DNA from: Nymphaea colorata
Taxonomy: Eukaryota > Streptophyta > Magnoliopsida > Nymphaeales > Nymphaeaceae
Direction: 5' to 3'
Assembly: GCF_008831285.2 (NCBI RefSeq)
Contig: NC_045150.1
Location: forward strand, 8,506,001-8,570,000
DNA: 64,000 nt
The notes below the pieces were generated by a model. The model made no database searches. It saw only the letters and a program-made list of their open reading frames with translations, and was not told the origin of the DNA. A program made the translations under genes and the position numbers. Shown here piece after piece: positions 38,490 through 52,400 of this stretch. The first letter of the stretch is position 1; each line of letters begins with the position of its first letter.

Positions 38490-39370
38490 CTAATATGAGC
38501 CTCAAGAGTGGAGATATCTGGAGTAAACTCAGGACTAGAGGGACAGTGCCAGCTTGGAGAAAGAAAATCTAGTGGCATCATCTCCAAGGGAGTTTATGCA
38601 ATGGCCGGAGAAGGGCTTGGTAGGCCGTCAGTTTCCGTTTCAAACTCTCATGGCTTCAACCCTTTATACTACCACGGGAAGTCACCGATATGATAGTCTC
38701 CCCTCACCTCAAATCTGGAAAGAAAATCTAGTGGCATCATCTCCAAGGGAGTTTGTGCAATGGTCGGAGAAGGGCTTGGTAGGCCGTCAGTTTCCGTTTC
38801 AAACTCTCATGGCTTCAACCCTCTATACTACAACGGGAAGTCGCCGATATGATAGTCTCCCCTCACCTGAAATCTGGTCGCATCAAGCCCCTTCTACGGC
38901 TTACTGAGTGTATGAGGGTCATATGCACTCAAGACAGGTTATATAAGTAGGGCATGACTTTGGGTAATATATGTTACCTCTTTTGTAGTAAAGGAGAATT
39001 GATTGAACATCTATTTATCCCATGTAAGTGGCTCGCTCTGTCTAGGCATGGCATGCTTCAAAGTTTTGGGCACCAGCAAGTGCCATGGAATGATGTAGAT
39101 AAAGAATTTGAGCTCTGGCCTAAGCAACAGTGGCCTTCGAAGTGGTTGTGGAAAATGAAGGAAAAAACTCTTCTTCCGGGTAATTATTTGGAGGCTATGG
39201 TGGCTTAGAACTCGTGTGGCGCATGACAAGATTGAAGTGGATGTCTTGCCTCCTTTCAAGACACATATATGGAGATCCTGTACTGAACTTTCTCGTCACT
39301 TTCTTGATGATGGTCTTCGCCTATGACTTAAAAAAGAAAAAAATGCTGAGCATCCCTAAATTTTTATGTA
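38490..39370 (+). mobile_element. LINE (L1-type) remnant, 3' end of ORF2 with zf-RVT region
   Basis: One plus-strand frame reads a TQDRLYK segment, a stop, then C-x-x-x-C-type and EHLF-x-x-C spacing (YLFCSKGELIEHLFIPC). This is the zinc-binding end of plant L1 reverse transcriptases (RLxTKDRL...CxLC...ExxxHLFxxC). Further on, PPFKTHIWRSC and a stop close the frame, followed by an A-rich, AATAAA-containing tail near 39360. It is interrupted by stops and carries an internal 159-bp duplication, so it is dead. A second short copy of the tail phrase (cactttcttgatgatgg) lies at about 39979-39995. Confidence 0.65.
38561..38878 (+). repeat. Two 159-bp tandem copies inside the LINE remnant
   Basis: The block starting aagaaaatctagtggcatca is repeated with offset 159 (38561 and 38720) and few mismatches. 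Because 159 is 53 codons, the reading frame is kept across the repeat, which creates a long but probably meaningless open frame at 38554-38907. Confidence 0.9.
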
Positions 39371-39399
39371 CATAATATTTCTTGCAATAAAGGCAGGAG

Positions 39400-41562
39400 C
39401 CTACTACCTCCTAAACACGCTTCCATTGGAGACCCATTACAAACCCTTGAAATTGTATAGGCTGGTCCCCGTCCAGCTTTAAAAATGTTTTAAATGGATA
39501 GATTTTAATTTGATCAAGAGGAGAAATGATGTATTTTCTTAAATTAATATTTGTCACTTAATTGTCTAATACTATATATTTGTGTCTTGCATAGTTTAGT
39601 TCTTTTGTCTTGTCTATTAACCAAATTATCTCGAGGGGTATGGTATAGGTGGTGGGGCTAGCAGACACGCAGAGAGCATGTGGTCAGTTGATTTTGGTGA
39701 TCGCTATTCTCTTGTACCTTATAAGATATGGCGTGACACCTACACTATGTCAGGTTGGATCTATGTTTCATTTCGGAAGGATGAAAAGCATATTCGTTTG
39801 CTTGACTTGCAGCAGTAGTGGCTTTTCCTTGACTGACATAACAAGCTAATACGTAGGTTTGAATGGAAAAGGCACGTCTTGACCCCTCAACCTCGCAGGT
39901 GGTGAGTAAGGGAGAGAAGGCCAATATTGAAACGAAGGATGCTCATGAGTCGGCGTCATGAGTTGTCTGTGGTTTTTCGACACTTTCTTGATGATGGATT
40001 AGTAAAGCAGGGTGAAGGGGCATCTGTTGCCTCTCTCTCTCTCTCTGTCGCCCACCTTGAGTCTAGTAACCCAAACCCCAAGGCATAGGACTCCTTCCGT
40101 GGCTGATAGATCCACTTTGGGTGGCAGAAGGAGCCCACGGCCATAATGATCGAAATGTGACTACTCATCTAACATTGGCGTTAATGGCCAAAGGCTACTG
40201 ACTAGACTCACATCTGGACTAGTTAGACATAAATAGCATATGTAGGTGGAGTTTGATCCCAAGGACCAACCCGCCAGATCAAAATCAGGAGGCATCTGAC
40301 TCTGGTTTGGTTCAACTCAGTGCAATGAGCGTCGAATTAGTGCAGCAACCCGTTGCACTACGTTAGCTCTTTTACTTTTCAAAAAAGAAATATAGAATAT
40401 GTCACATATCCACAAGTAATTCCTCTTCAGATGCGTTTCAGTCCATTTACTGAATCTTGCTGCCACCTGATTCAAATCATTACCGCTTCGGTCACGGCTA
40501 AGAAAATTATGTTCTTGCAAATGGCGAGTCTACATGTTTGCTACAAGCACTCACAGAGCACATGGAAATTAAGAACGAAAAAATATGCTCCCAGTGTATA
40601 GCGCTCAGTCCTAAATCTAACAAATTACAAATTGATATTTTATGTTTATTATAGAAAACGACCATAGTAACACTTTCGAGTTGGAAACAAGGTGTTCTGT
40701 TTGAAACACTTGGTCTTCTGTTCCTTCCACCTAAAAAGAAATCGTCCTGGACGACAAGAACACGTCTAGTCCTACAAGACGCTAACAAGCATCAGACAAC
40801 TTTTACGGGTTTTAAATTGCAACCCGTCTATGACCTTTTAGGGTTTTTCAGTCTGACCCGTAGGAATGTGATTGAAAAACCGGAAAACGCTTCTTTATGG
40901 ACAGTCCACTTTGAAAAAGCTTTTCAAGCCATCATCAACCATGTTAGTGTCGTTGGTTTCGAAGTCCAAGGTCAATATTTTACGAAAGTATACAACGAAT
41001 TGACCTACTCGGAGGTGAGGTACTTTCCAAAAAGTAAATTAATTCGGAAAAGAATGTGAAAATTGCATCATTTGTTGGATCCACGTGCCAGCCTATCTTG
41101 AAAGGCAATCTATTTTTTAAAATAAAAAACTGTCCTTTTCTGTGCAGACTGCCTAGGCACCATAGCCAGAGCTTAGGCTGGCCTTAACTATAAAATTTTC
41201 TACGATGTATTTTGACTTGATCAAAGAAGAGTTTATCGACAATCACATCGAGTTGCTCTTGCGCAAAGACGGAAAGGAAATAACTAAATACATAAACAAT
41301 TACATGCATCTTCTGATGACCAAGCGCTCCTTCCACAATACCTTAGCAATCGAGGTGGTGTAAGTCTAAATTATGTGGAACTTAGCATTCCTCAGATTAT
41401 GGTGGTCACGATTTACATTTTCAATGGATTAACCCAAACTGAGCTGAGTCCTCTCCAACCATGAGTGGTGATTCTGCTCGTGCTGGATCTCTCCTGTAAG
41501 AAACATTACATCGGGCTGTACAGTTTCTTAGTTGGCTATAAAAATCACCTGATTTGATTGTT
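39400..41562. other. Spacer and 3' flank of the At5g03900-type gene
   Basis: I recognise only a short LINE tail echo (about 39979-39995) and a (CT)n run (about 40029-40048). Open frames here are short and lack splice signals or family motifs. Confidence 0.45.
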
Positions 41563-44500
41563 CTATTGGTCATACGTCTCCAATTCTCTAAACCTGCGGT
41601 CCCAATCTCTGGCTTCATAGTCCTGATCGGAGAAATCCTTCTCAGTACTATAGACGATACGATCCCGTCCAATGACAGTTCGCTTTGCCATGTCCCGTGC
41701 ACTGGACAGCTGTTTAATGCACAAAAACGTAAATCAAGATCACAAGCCAGACATCACAGGCGAGGCAAAAACAAAACTGGGAAAAACCAAAGACCAGTTG
41801 AATAACACGAACTTTTGCAACTTAGATGAATGAGAGCAGGACCATCTTATCTAAATCTACAAAGGAAAACTAGAATTAAACTGACCATCACGAACTCATA
41901 TTGAAAATTTTGTAGCCGCAATATCCTTTTTTTTATATCAAGGGTCATATTTGTTAGCTTGCTTACACCGTCTGTTCATTCTAGCTCACTTTTTGCCATT
42001 GTGCTTTATCAGACACAGAAGTTCCTTGAATGAGGAAGAGTTGAACCGCAGAAAAATAAGCCAGAATAACAGTCATTCAATGAAGTTACCTTTTGTCTGA
42101 GGGGTGGGTCAGGCATTTCAAGTACCCGAGCCCACTGTTCTCTTGCTTTGTTTCTTTTTTCTATTTCCCCATTTGTTTTTCTAACCAAAAACCACCGGAA
42201 AAGCGGAATTGCAAAGAAAGAGGCTGCATAAACCTGCATAAATAAAAAACAAATTTACTCATTAATTTTCCTATTCATATTAAACAAACATCAAGTCAAG
42301 GACGAACAGAAATAATAGCATACTATCATACTCCCAGAGAAGGCAGGAGAGGAATGAATAGCCAAAGATAGATGAGAGCCTCAGCAGTATGGAATCAACC
42401 ATCATTGGAGCGTGGTGGTAGGATTCTCTTTTACCGAGGAGGCACTAAAATTGAATTGCTTGACATAATAGTATGTAGTTTACATAACCGTAGGGGGAAG
42501 GGCCTGGATGCAACCTTAGGACATTACAAGCATGGTGTACAGCTGGAGTTTTATACGTAAATCTAGAATATACACGGTTGGCAGTAGGAACATTTTAAGC
42601 AGACCTTCACATATTCATGTGTTCTCATGCAACCAACCGCTTTGACACATGCCAGAATGCATGCATAGAATCACTACCTGTGCCTGTTTGTGGCCTGGAA
42701 TTCCCTTTCATGAGCTGGGGGTAGACTGGCCGAACCCCATTGACAGACTAGCAAGCCCATGCACTTTTACAGGTAAGTTCGAGATTAACTTCTCTTAAGA
42801 AGCACATGCTCTATCAATATGCATGGTTGGATACAATAATCAGCAGTTTGGTATTTGACTCTAGATGCTTTCGTGATGGCTAAGACAACCCTTCTGTGAT
42901 GCTGCAAACTGCTATAGTCCCCAAACAAGGAAATGCGCCAACTCTAACAGCAGAATGAAAATACATAGACCCCTCATGGACACCATTATGCATACCAACC
43001 AAGGGCATCATGCTCTGTGCAAGTAGAGCGAAGAGATGCTAATAATAGACTAGATGCTAATAGACTACTAGGTACGAATTTTTAGAAGGAGCCAAGACAA
43101 ACAAAAGAAAGGTAGAAGTTCACCTGAAGAAGTGGAAATATGTCCATGACGAATGAAATAAATCCCCCTCTCGTGATTCCCACATTCCTTCAATTGAAAA
43201 AGGAAAAAAGTCCAGACTGTCAATAAAACCATACTGTATTGACTCATAGAAATAATTCTTGAGAGTGAGAAGACATACTTCAACATGCTGCTTAAAATGA
43301 TGACTCCAACTAGGTTAAGGGCACCCAATCCAATAACCATAGCCCTCTCTGACTTTCCTGTTTTACTGCAATATCACACCATAGACAGAAAAATGAATAA
43401 AACCTTGTTCCTTGAAATATATGGTAGCCAATACAAAATTAATTTCATCAAACATCTAGATGAAAAATATTAGTCATATATAAGATAAACAGAAAAAGAA
43501 AACATAATAATGAACCACTGAAGAACAATTTTTGTCTCCCCAAAACATGGATAACCTGAAAACATGGATAAACGTTATGATTATATTCTTTCCCACAATG
43601 TAGTCCATTGGTTGGTTTATATTCTTAGACAACCAAGTACAATTGGCGAATTACTAAATGCATCTATTTGAATATTTCTCTCATATATAATCCACCGACT
43701 GTTTCAGTTTCAATAAGCAATTGAACAAAAATTCCAGTAAAGGTCATGTCTCTTCCGAGCCTCACTCTTCCTTTCCAGTTGTTGGAACTTCGGTGTACCA
43801 AAGACTGAAGAATGAGCAATGCCCTTTTGGAGTGTTATATGTTCTATTTCAGTAAGGATAATAACAGTAGATCGTTATTGAACAGTATTAGTACATATCA
43901 TACATTAAATAAACTTGAAATGATGGACAAGAAACATGTCTACTGATGACAGCTTCCATTCTGCTACTATGCATAGAGGTAGTCACGTATCAATCAAAAA
44001 TATGAAATTAAAAGAAAGAAAGAAAAATATACACAGTAATACAACAAGCATTTCACATGTCATGCCCAACACATAACGGCAACTAGAGCACCCAAAAGTA
44101 CTAAAGGTGGCACGAGTACACCATGTATGGACAAATGCACAAGCATGGCAATCAGTAAGAAAAGACTCATTCTCATATTATTTTGTAATTCAGTTTGCTA
44201 TACTGTTTAAACAAAATAAAAAAAATATAAAAAACCAACCTGAATGGCCATTTCTTCTCCTTAAAAAATTTCTCAACTCCTCCTACCCATTCATTCCACC
44301 TTCTCCCAACATACTCCTTTCTTCCCACCCCTTGGGACAAGGCAGTTCTTTGTAATGACGGAAATTTATAGACAATATTACCCTGCCAACAAAGGGAATT
44401 TGTGTCAAGGAGTATGTAAGCAAATCGAGTGATATATGGAACTTCCTTCTGGACACAGCAGCTATACATAAACTAAAAATACTTAACTGTCGTAATCGAC

Positions 44501-46438
44501 AAATGTAAATAGTGAAAAGAGGACCACTTCATCAAGAGAGAAGTATACCAAGATAGGTCTCTCCCAAAGAGGCCTATCAAAATGTGACTCTTACTCACCT
44601 TGAGATTGCTCACTGCACTATGTACTATGAAAATAACAATCATCCGGGAAGGCAAAAAGAAAATATACCCAGCTTAAAATTCAAGCTTGTGATGTTCACA
44701 CTCATCGCACATGACTTTGATAAGTCAGAGAGAACAACATGACCAAGAATTAGAGTGTAACAATAGACATGAATGAAGATGAAAATAAGCATGAAAATGA
44801 AAATAAGTATATATATATGTATATATATATATATATATAGCATTCTTAACCTTCTAAAATAATTTCTAACACAATTAGAGCAATAACATGCCCAACAGCA
44901 GCAACACGCGGTATTCTTTATACTTCTCAAGTAGAGTTGTTTAGTGATCACAGGGGGCTTGAAATGCCATGATAAATCAATTCCCTATAACCTCACCAAT
45001 AAACCAATTCCCAAAGGCATGTTTCTTACGGCACTTGATGTGAAAGATGATACAAAGCAGAAACAACACATAACGAAGATATCAGTAAACAAACAAAAAA
45101 AACCATTCACGTGAAGTACTATTTCTGGCTTAGTTGATGCTTAAAATTCATCTATTTGATAACAGGCTACTGAATGATGTGTGGTGGATCCGGAAGTCCT
45201 AGTAGGGGATATCTATACAAATAGATCAGAGAGGAGAGGATGTAAACAATGGCAGGGTTAAAGCTTTTGTACAAAATTGCTCCTTCAAGGCTTAATCTAA
45301 CATTTGCATAATATATTTACTTATCTTGTGGGAACAGAAACAAGTAAAGGGTAGAAGGTAAATTCAAAAATCAGAGATCGGTACTTAGATCACTGTTTTA
45401 TGTATGTTCCATCATTAACAGAATCTTTCCCAGCTTTTCTATCAATAGATAAAACATTCACCTGTCTACAGAGGCCAATGCCCCTAACAAATGCCAATAT
45501 TTTCACCAAATAGTATCTATGTTGTCCAAATTGATTTTCCTCGTATCAACTTGTGCCCAATATCACAGAGAATCCAACTCATCTAACTAAGACCTACCAT
45601 AGCTAAAAAAGCCTTCAATTAGTTCAAAGACAAAACAAGCAAACTACAACAGCTCATAAAATCATCAGTGAGGTCCAAACTGTTTATTGTGTCTACCAAA
45701 AGACTTCTGAAAATCAAATCAACAAAAGAATGTCTGAAACAAAAGGTTTAAATTTTAAAGAGTATAAAGGAAAAGTTTCCATTTAACGCTTCAAGGTCAA
45801 AGACCAAATGCTTGATTCTCCAAAATACCTTGTCATCAACTTCAGGATATCCATCAAACCGTAACAGGACAGGCAATATAAACGATTCATCTTCCTGCAT
45901 ACGTGACAAACAAGAATATAAACAATCTGGGAATTGAATGACATAAAAAGACCTAGGATCAGCAACCAATAAAGCAGATCAACTTCTCTGAAATTGTTAT
46001 TTTCATGAAGTATGTGGCAGAAATGAACATGTGAAAGCATAAATCATGAGTTCTTGTCGATGACAAGAAAAACACCCAAAAAATTGACTGCAACATTCTT
46101 CATTTAACCTAAAGTCACATGGATTAACCAAGACAAGGGCCGCACCTGAGTTGCAGGTGCAGGTGCAGTTCCCCGCTCGGACAGTTCAAATTCAGTAAGG
46201 GCAGTCATACCAAGACTTGTGAGCACCCACAACTCAACTTGAGATAGCAAATCAGATGCAGTCAAATACCATGCAGTCCAAATCTGACCTAATTTAACAT
46301 TTAAAAAGTGCCTATTGACTTAAGCTAGAGGACTTTATCCCCATTTCTTCTCCGTCTCCTCCCCTATTGCTTCCTCTCCCTCTTTCTCAGAACTCTCCAG
46401 TTATGGCAACAGAAACCAGTTCACAGAAACCTTTATCC

Positions 46439-46477
<39 letters not shown>

Positions 46478-49400
46478 ACTCCCTCTTCCACCGGCAGTGA
46501 CCAGAAATTAGAAACCTCACCGGCACAGGTGGTGATTGGTGCTCTCAAGCATCCCTGTCCACTGTCCAGTGTTCTCTCTCTCTCTGTGGGTGCTCCTACC
46601 ACAACTATCTCCTCTCCCTCCAATGTTGACCTCCCTCCCATCATCACCTCATGCTTACAACCATCAGACATCACTCCGGCATCAAATGAATTTCAAATGA
46701 AAAACATAGGACTCATAATACAATCTGTCTGCCAGTATCTCAGTGTGAAGCAATCTAATTTTGATGCACACTTTGAACAAACAAATCAAACAACATTGTT
46801 TTCATGCATTATCCTACCAACTTATATACCTTTGTTTCCTCCACAGGTAGCACATCAAGATATGGAGCAAGTTCTTCAGCTGTTACAGTACCACCATTAG
46901 AAGATACGTACTGACCAATCTGTCATCATAAATCCCAACGCAAACAGTCAATTCCTTGAGTCAATCTAAATCAAACAAGGAAAGAAAAACTTCAAACTGG
47001 GGATATCCTAGAGAAGGAGAAATTATCACAAGCCATATCAAGTTAAACCCCCCCCCCCCCCACCCCCCCAAAAAAAACAAAAAAACAAACGAAAACTACA
47101 CGTGGAATTGAGTTTACTAGGAACAAGATAGAATCATCTGGCAGCATTTACCAATATCCATGGATCATCAGAACCTTATCCTTCAAGCCAGACAACAAAC
47201 AACAGGCAAATCATAGACATGAAGAAGAGAAAAACCAAAACCATTGAAGTTGTAATAGCAGAACAAATGCTCACATATACATTAGGGCTGAAACCCAAAA
47301 AAAAAAAACAAAGATCAGCATTTGCGAATAAATGCAAATATTTGTATGAAAATAAGGTAGGCTAAAAACTTTAATAGTAGACAAAAAATAAAGTGCCACT
47401 CTAGAACAAAGAATTGCCTTTATGAATTGGTCCCAATCTTGTGTGTCCAAGGTTACCAGAAAAACTGAAAGGAATTAAAAAATTTAAGAGATTCATTTTG
47501 GAGATGATGGGCAAAGGACAAAATAAAAGGAAAGAGGGGGACCCAAAGAATTTGGTGTAGTAACCAGCATAAAAGTTTCTCTAACTACATTGTGACCACT
47601 CTCTTTCTACCATTTACACTGTGTGCACACTCTTTTCACCACTTATGTATGGAGGATAATGACAAGAATGTTGGCTGGTTTTTCTACAAGTGCAGTGCAA
47701 TAAATTACAAATAATCTCTGAGCCAGATATGATACAGTTCTATAAATAATGATGAAGTAAACCAAAAATAGTTCACCCATGAAAACTTTCTGTGAAGCAG
47801 CAAATATTTAACGTAGCAAGCTCAGAAGCATTTTTTGAAAAAAAATGCACAAAATTCAAGAAAATATGTTCAAGAGACTACAACCTGCACAAACCAAAAT
47901 GTTAGAAGATCACGACAATATTGTGCGACTAAAAAGTTTTTACATGAATAATCCAAAAGAGCAGGTGCTGAGTTCGTCTCCTTGTCATCTGTGATCTCAA
48001 ACACATATAGCAACTGGACTAAATATATCCCTCAAAGCGAACTAACTATATGTAACTGAATTTCAACAGTAAGTGTGCTTGCCAAGGCCTTACAATGGCA
48101 TGATTAAGTATCTTTACCCGATGATGGCAGCCCAGAATTTTCAGTAGATTAATAAAACACAAATCTACAATGACTTATAGTTGAACAATTATTTCTAGTT
48201 CCAGAGATTATTGTGGAACTTAATAACACAAGAAGGAAATAAGTTAATAGACAGCACCAAGACAATTAGTTCAGCTGTATCTGTCCAACAAAACCTGCTG
48301 GAGTTGTGAACTTACCAATTTCCATCTCTCTTCTTCAATCCCTTGATTAGGATCTCCATCACCAAAAACAAAAGAAAATACCTACACCAATAGCAATTTA
48401 AAGTTCATTGAAGTTTCGTAACAGCAAAATTTTTAGAACAAACAGAAAAACAACTCAACCATTCAGTATTACAGATTCAACAAAATTCATCCCATCATCT
48501 GTTCTCATCTGTCGCCTCCGATAGAAATATGGATCCCAGTACCTGAAATATGTTTACAAGAGGCAATAAGATCTCCATCACAATGTAGGTTGCAAAGGAT
48601 CATCATCAACAAATAGTTATTCAAAGATGTAGAATAATTGATTTTATAGCATGTTGCACATATATGAACACACACATCCCTTCATGGAGAATATGCGCAT
48701 TCACAAGCATAATTATATAGATCTGGAAACTTTTGGCTTCCATGTAATCAGGTTGGAGTTTAGATACTACTGTTTAAAACTTTGAGGCAGTACACAAGAT
48801 TAAAAAGCCATATCCTTTTCTAAGCAAATCAGCTTAAACGCCACTCACTGATTCAGGCTTGCCAGAAACCCAACTTATGGAGTCAGTCTAACATTTCCAG
48901 AGTCACCCTGAGTCCCTGATGGAGCAGGGTGAATGTAAGAAAGAAGAATTAAGTCAGGCACACAAATTGAAAAGACAGTTGAAGTTTGTTTAACTAAAGC
49001 CTTGGTAATCTCTTACACAGACCAAGGAAATAATGCTGAAAGACATTGCACACCATCATTAGGAATCACATAGAAGAACCTTAGCATTCACACTTCTCCA
49101 GGATTGGACCATCCAAATGCGGTTTCCTCCTTCACAGAAACTCACCAGGCTAGATCACAAATGAAATTGTTTACTAACAAGACGAAGAGGTCCACCTAAT
49201 GTCACATGCCCAAGAAGTGACATTGCCTACTTCATAACGCTTCATTAGCCTAAAACACCACGAAAATTATAGTTTTAAGAACCAAATGTATACTGCATCT
49301 AAGACTAGGAGCTATTCAAAGTCTCAATTTGTTGAAGAAGCTCTGGGGTGAAAATGTGAAGTAGACAATTCAGGAAAGAGTAGTGGTCTAGTATCTTGTG

Positions 49401-52400
49401 AATTTATTCCTCACACAACAACCAGAATAAGAAGCATGAATACAGATAGGGCCTGGGTTTCTAAAGCTAAAATGGAGCAAGTGTAGCATCTACATCCAAC
49501 TATAGTAAAATAGAAAATCTTCCAAATTCCCTAGTGTCAATCCTTGCTTTCAAATTAAAAAAGGATCTATTCTGGAGATAATTGGAGAGTTTATCAAATC
49601 TAGAGCTGGCCGTCTTGCGTGTTAGCCACCTTACGTGTTACAATCAGATAACAAACTCCCAATGCAATAAAACAATCTGTCTTTTTCTGACATGAAGTAA
49701 CATATGAATCCTTGATTTTAATGCAAAGGCTTCACCAGAAGGGTAATATGACAATTTGGTTTTTTTTTTAAATGGACTAATACATGAATCCTCAACTTCA
49801 AATACAAAGGTTTCACCTGAAGGTCTGGCATTAAATCATTAATCTCATTAAAGCAAGTGCCAAATGATTGATGCATCAAAAAACAGCTCCTTGAATTTCA
49901 ATCACAACCACAAGCTTACTTTCTCAGACATCCCAAGTGTAGTTGGGACCATAAAAAAACATCTTCACTACACACACAAAACTTACAAAATGATAAAACT
50001 AATAACCAAGCTATTAAACCAATTTATTATGCCTTATTTTCAGGAAATTCATTTCTCAGACAGCACAACAAATGACAATCTAACAAGCCACAAGGAACTG
50101 TCATGTTATTACCAAAATAAATCCGATGGCCGAAAATAAAAAGCAAAACCAGGACTGTAGCCTCTTTCTCGTCTCCCACGGCCATCGTCATCACTGCAAC
50201 AACGAAAAAGAAAGCAATAAACATTAAAAAGGATACCAAACTAGTGAATTGGAAATAGAACACTGATTTCTACATATACTAAATGGAAGATGCACCTTGT
50301 CCATAAGATAAGATTTTGGGTTTTTCAAGCATACTAAGATCACCAAACTTTAGATACTAAAGAGGTAGTGCATTAGACATAGTATATACCTTCTACTGGA
50401 AACAAGGGCAATAATTGTGGTGTAAACAAGAACAATCGAGACAATTAATGCTGTTCCAAATGATACCCGAACCAAATATTCAGCAACAGCCTGAAAAGGC
50501 ATGGATAAGATCTTATTAAGGTACAACAGACACAGTATGCTTAAAAGATACAGACTGGATGTATGAAGAATAAAAAGACCTTTGATTTCTCCAGCAGAGG
50601 TTCCACTCTCATCCTAACAGACTTTGCAGCAAGTTTTGATCGATAATCCCTTGGGAAGACATAAAGAACATCACCTTCATCAGAGACCTGTCAACACAAT
50701 CTTGAAAGAGATTGCTTTCACAAAACCGAAACTTTCAAAATTATAAAGAATAATAAGTTAGTACTTTAACATGAACTAAGTAAAACAAGACCTATGTCAA
50801 CCAAAGCCCCTTAACCATGAAAACCACCAGGGTTATTGAAAGCTTGGTTATGAAAACAAAATAATTGATATAAAAATGAAGAAAACATGCACAATGAATC
50901 AAGGTCATTGAAAAAGCATTTCTGAGCTTAGAACATGAGGACCAAAATGCTTCCCGTTGTACTTGCATGAATTTATGATAAATAACATTTACGATAACCA
51001 AAAGGGCAAGGACAGTTTATGAACAAGTAATTGTAAATAGCCACCAAAAACTAAAAGTTACAATCCCAATATTATCAAAGAAAACCTAGACCATCCCTCT
51101 AAGTGTACGAACTATAGCATGATGATGCCCCTTACCGCCACTTATCAACTATAATATCGACAACTAGGTTTTGCACTTCAATATGGAAGGAACAATTGAA
51201 AAGGCAAGATTTTCTACTATCATGCTATTACTTATTAGCACCCTTCTTACAGCACAATAACAGTTTGTTAATTCTTAATAACGAACTGTTAATGTTGCCA
51301 ACCAGCCACTACAGGAGCATCATGCACATGACAAATGTGATCATGCTGGTAACAGGAACATATATAGACAATAAGATGTTACAATGACTGATGACATGGC
51401 GACTTTTAACACTATAAAGTTAGAAATAAGGTTGACCATCATCATTCATGTGATGATAGAGAAGGAAAAACAAAAACAAAGCTTCCAGTTATAACTTACG
51501 AGGGGGCCAGAAATTTCTTACAAAGGGGATGTATATCAATTGAAACGGCAAGATTTTCTGAAAAGGCAAGATTTTCTACAACCAAGCCCCATCTAACCAT
51601 CATGTTATTACTTATTAGCACTCTTATTACAAGATAATGTGTTAAGCTACAGGAACGTCATTCACATGACACGTGACCAGCCTGGTAACAGGATTGACAG
51701 AAATGGTTACTTTCTTGACATTACAGAGTTAGGAAGAAGGTTGGTCGCCAACATGCACATGAATTATGAAGAAAAAGAAGAACAAGAATAAAGCTTCGGT
51801 TATAACTTATGAAGAGGCTGGAAAGTTCTTACGAAGGGGACATATATCAATTGAAAAGGAAAGATTTTTTACCACCTTGACCATCTCAACCAACATGTTA
51901 TTACTTGTTATCACTCTTCCAACAAGATAATGCACTATACTACAGGAACATCATGCACATGACACATGTGAACATGCTGGTAAGGGGCACATTAAGATGT
52001 TATAATTTTATAAACTCATAATGACTGATGAAAAGGTGACTGTTTTGACATTGGTCGACATGTATGTGAATGATGGAAAAAAGGAAAAACAAAATTAAAG
52101 CTTCCAGATACAACTTATGAGAGTACTGGGAAGTTCTTAGGGGACCAAAATAGCATGCAGGTTAGTGTTGTTCTCATGTGTAGACAGCAAATCGCTTACA
52201 AGCACTGGCACTTCAAATACCAGGAAAAAAAACGTTTTCATAAGTCATTAACCTTGAATTTTCAACAGTGATCCAGAAAAGAAGACATTGATCACTGAAG
52301 GATGAAGGCAATTGAATTGATGATTTCTTGTTTCCGTTGTGCACGGTCATCTCAAGAAAACAATAATTTTTATGTCCACAGAGATCCCAAATAATATTCT

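Noticed and set aside
46140-46195. Candidate microexon (RGTAPAPATQ) between exons 7 and 8 of the At5g03900-type gene
   Set aside because: Phase would allow it, but the acceptor is weak, and joining exons 7 and 8 directly gives exactly the spacing of the Arabidopsis protein.
46367-46900. 177-codon plus-strand frame with a Ser/His/Thr repeat
   Set aside because: It is antisense to exon 7 and created by the CT/AC microsatellite.
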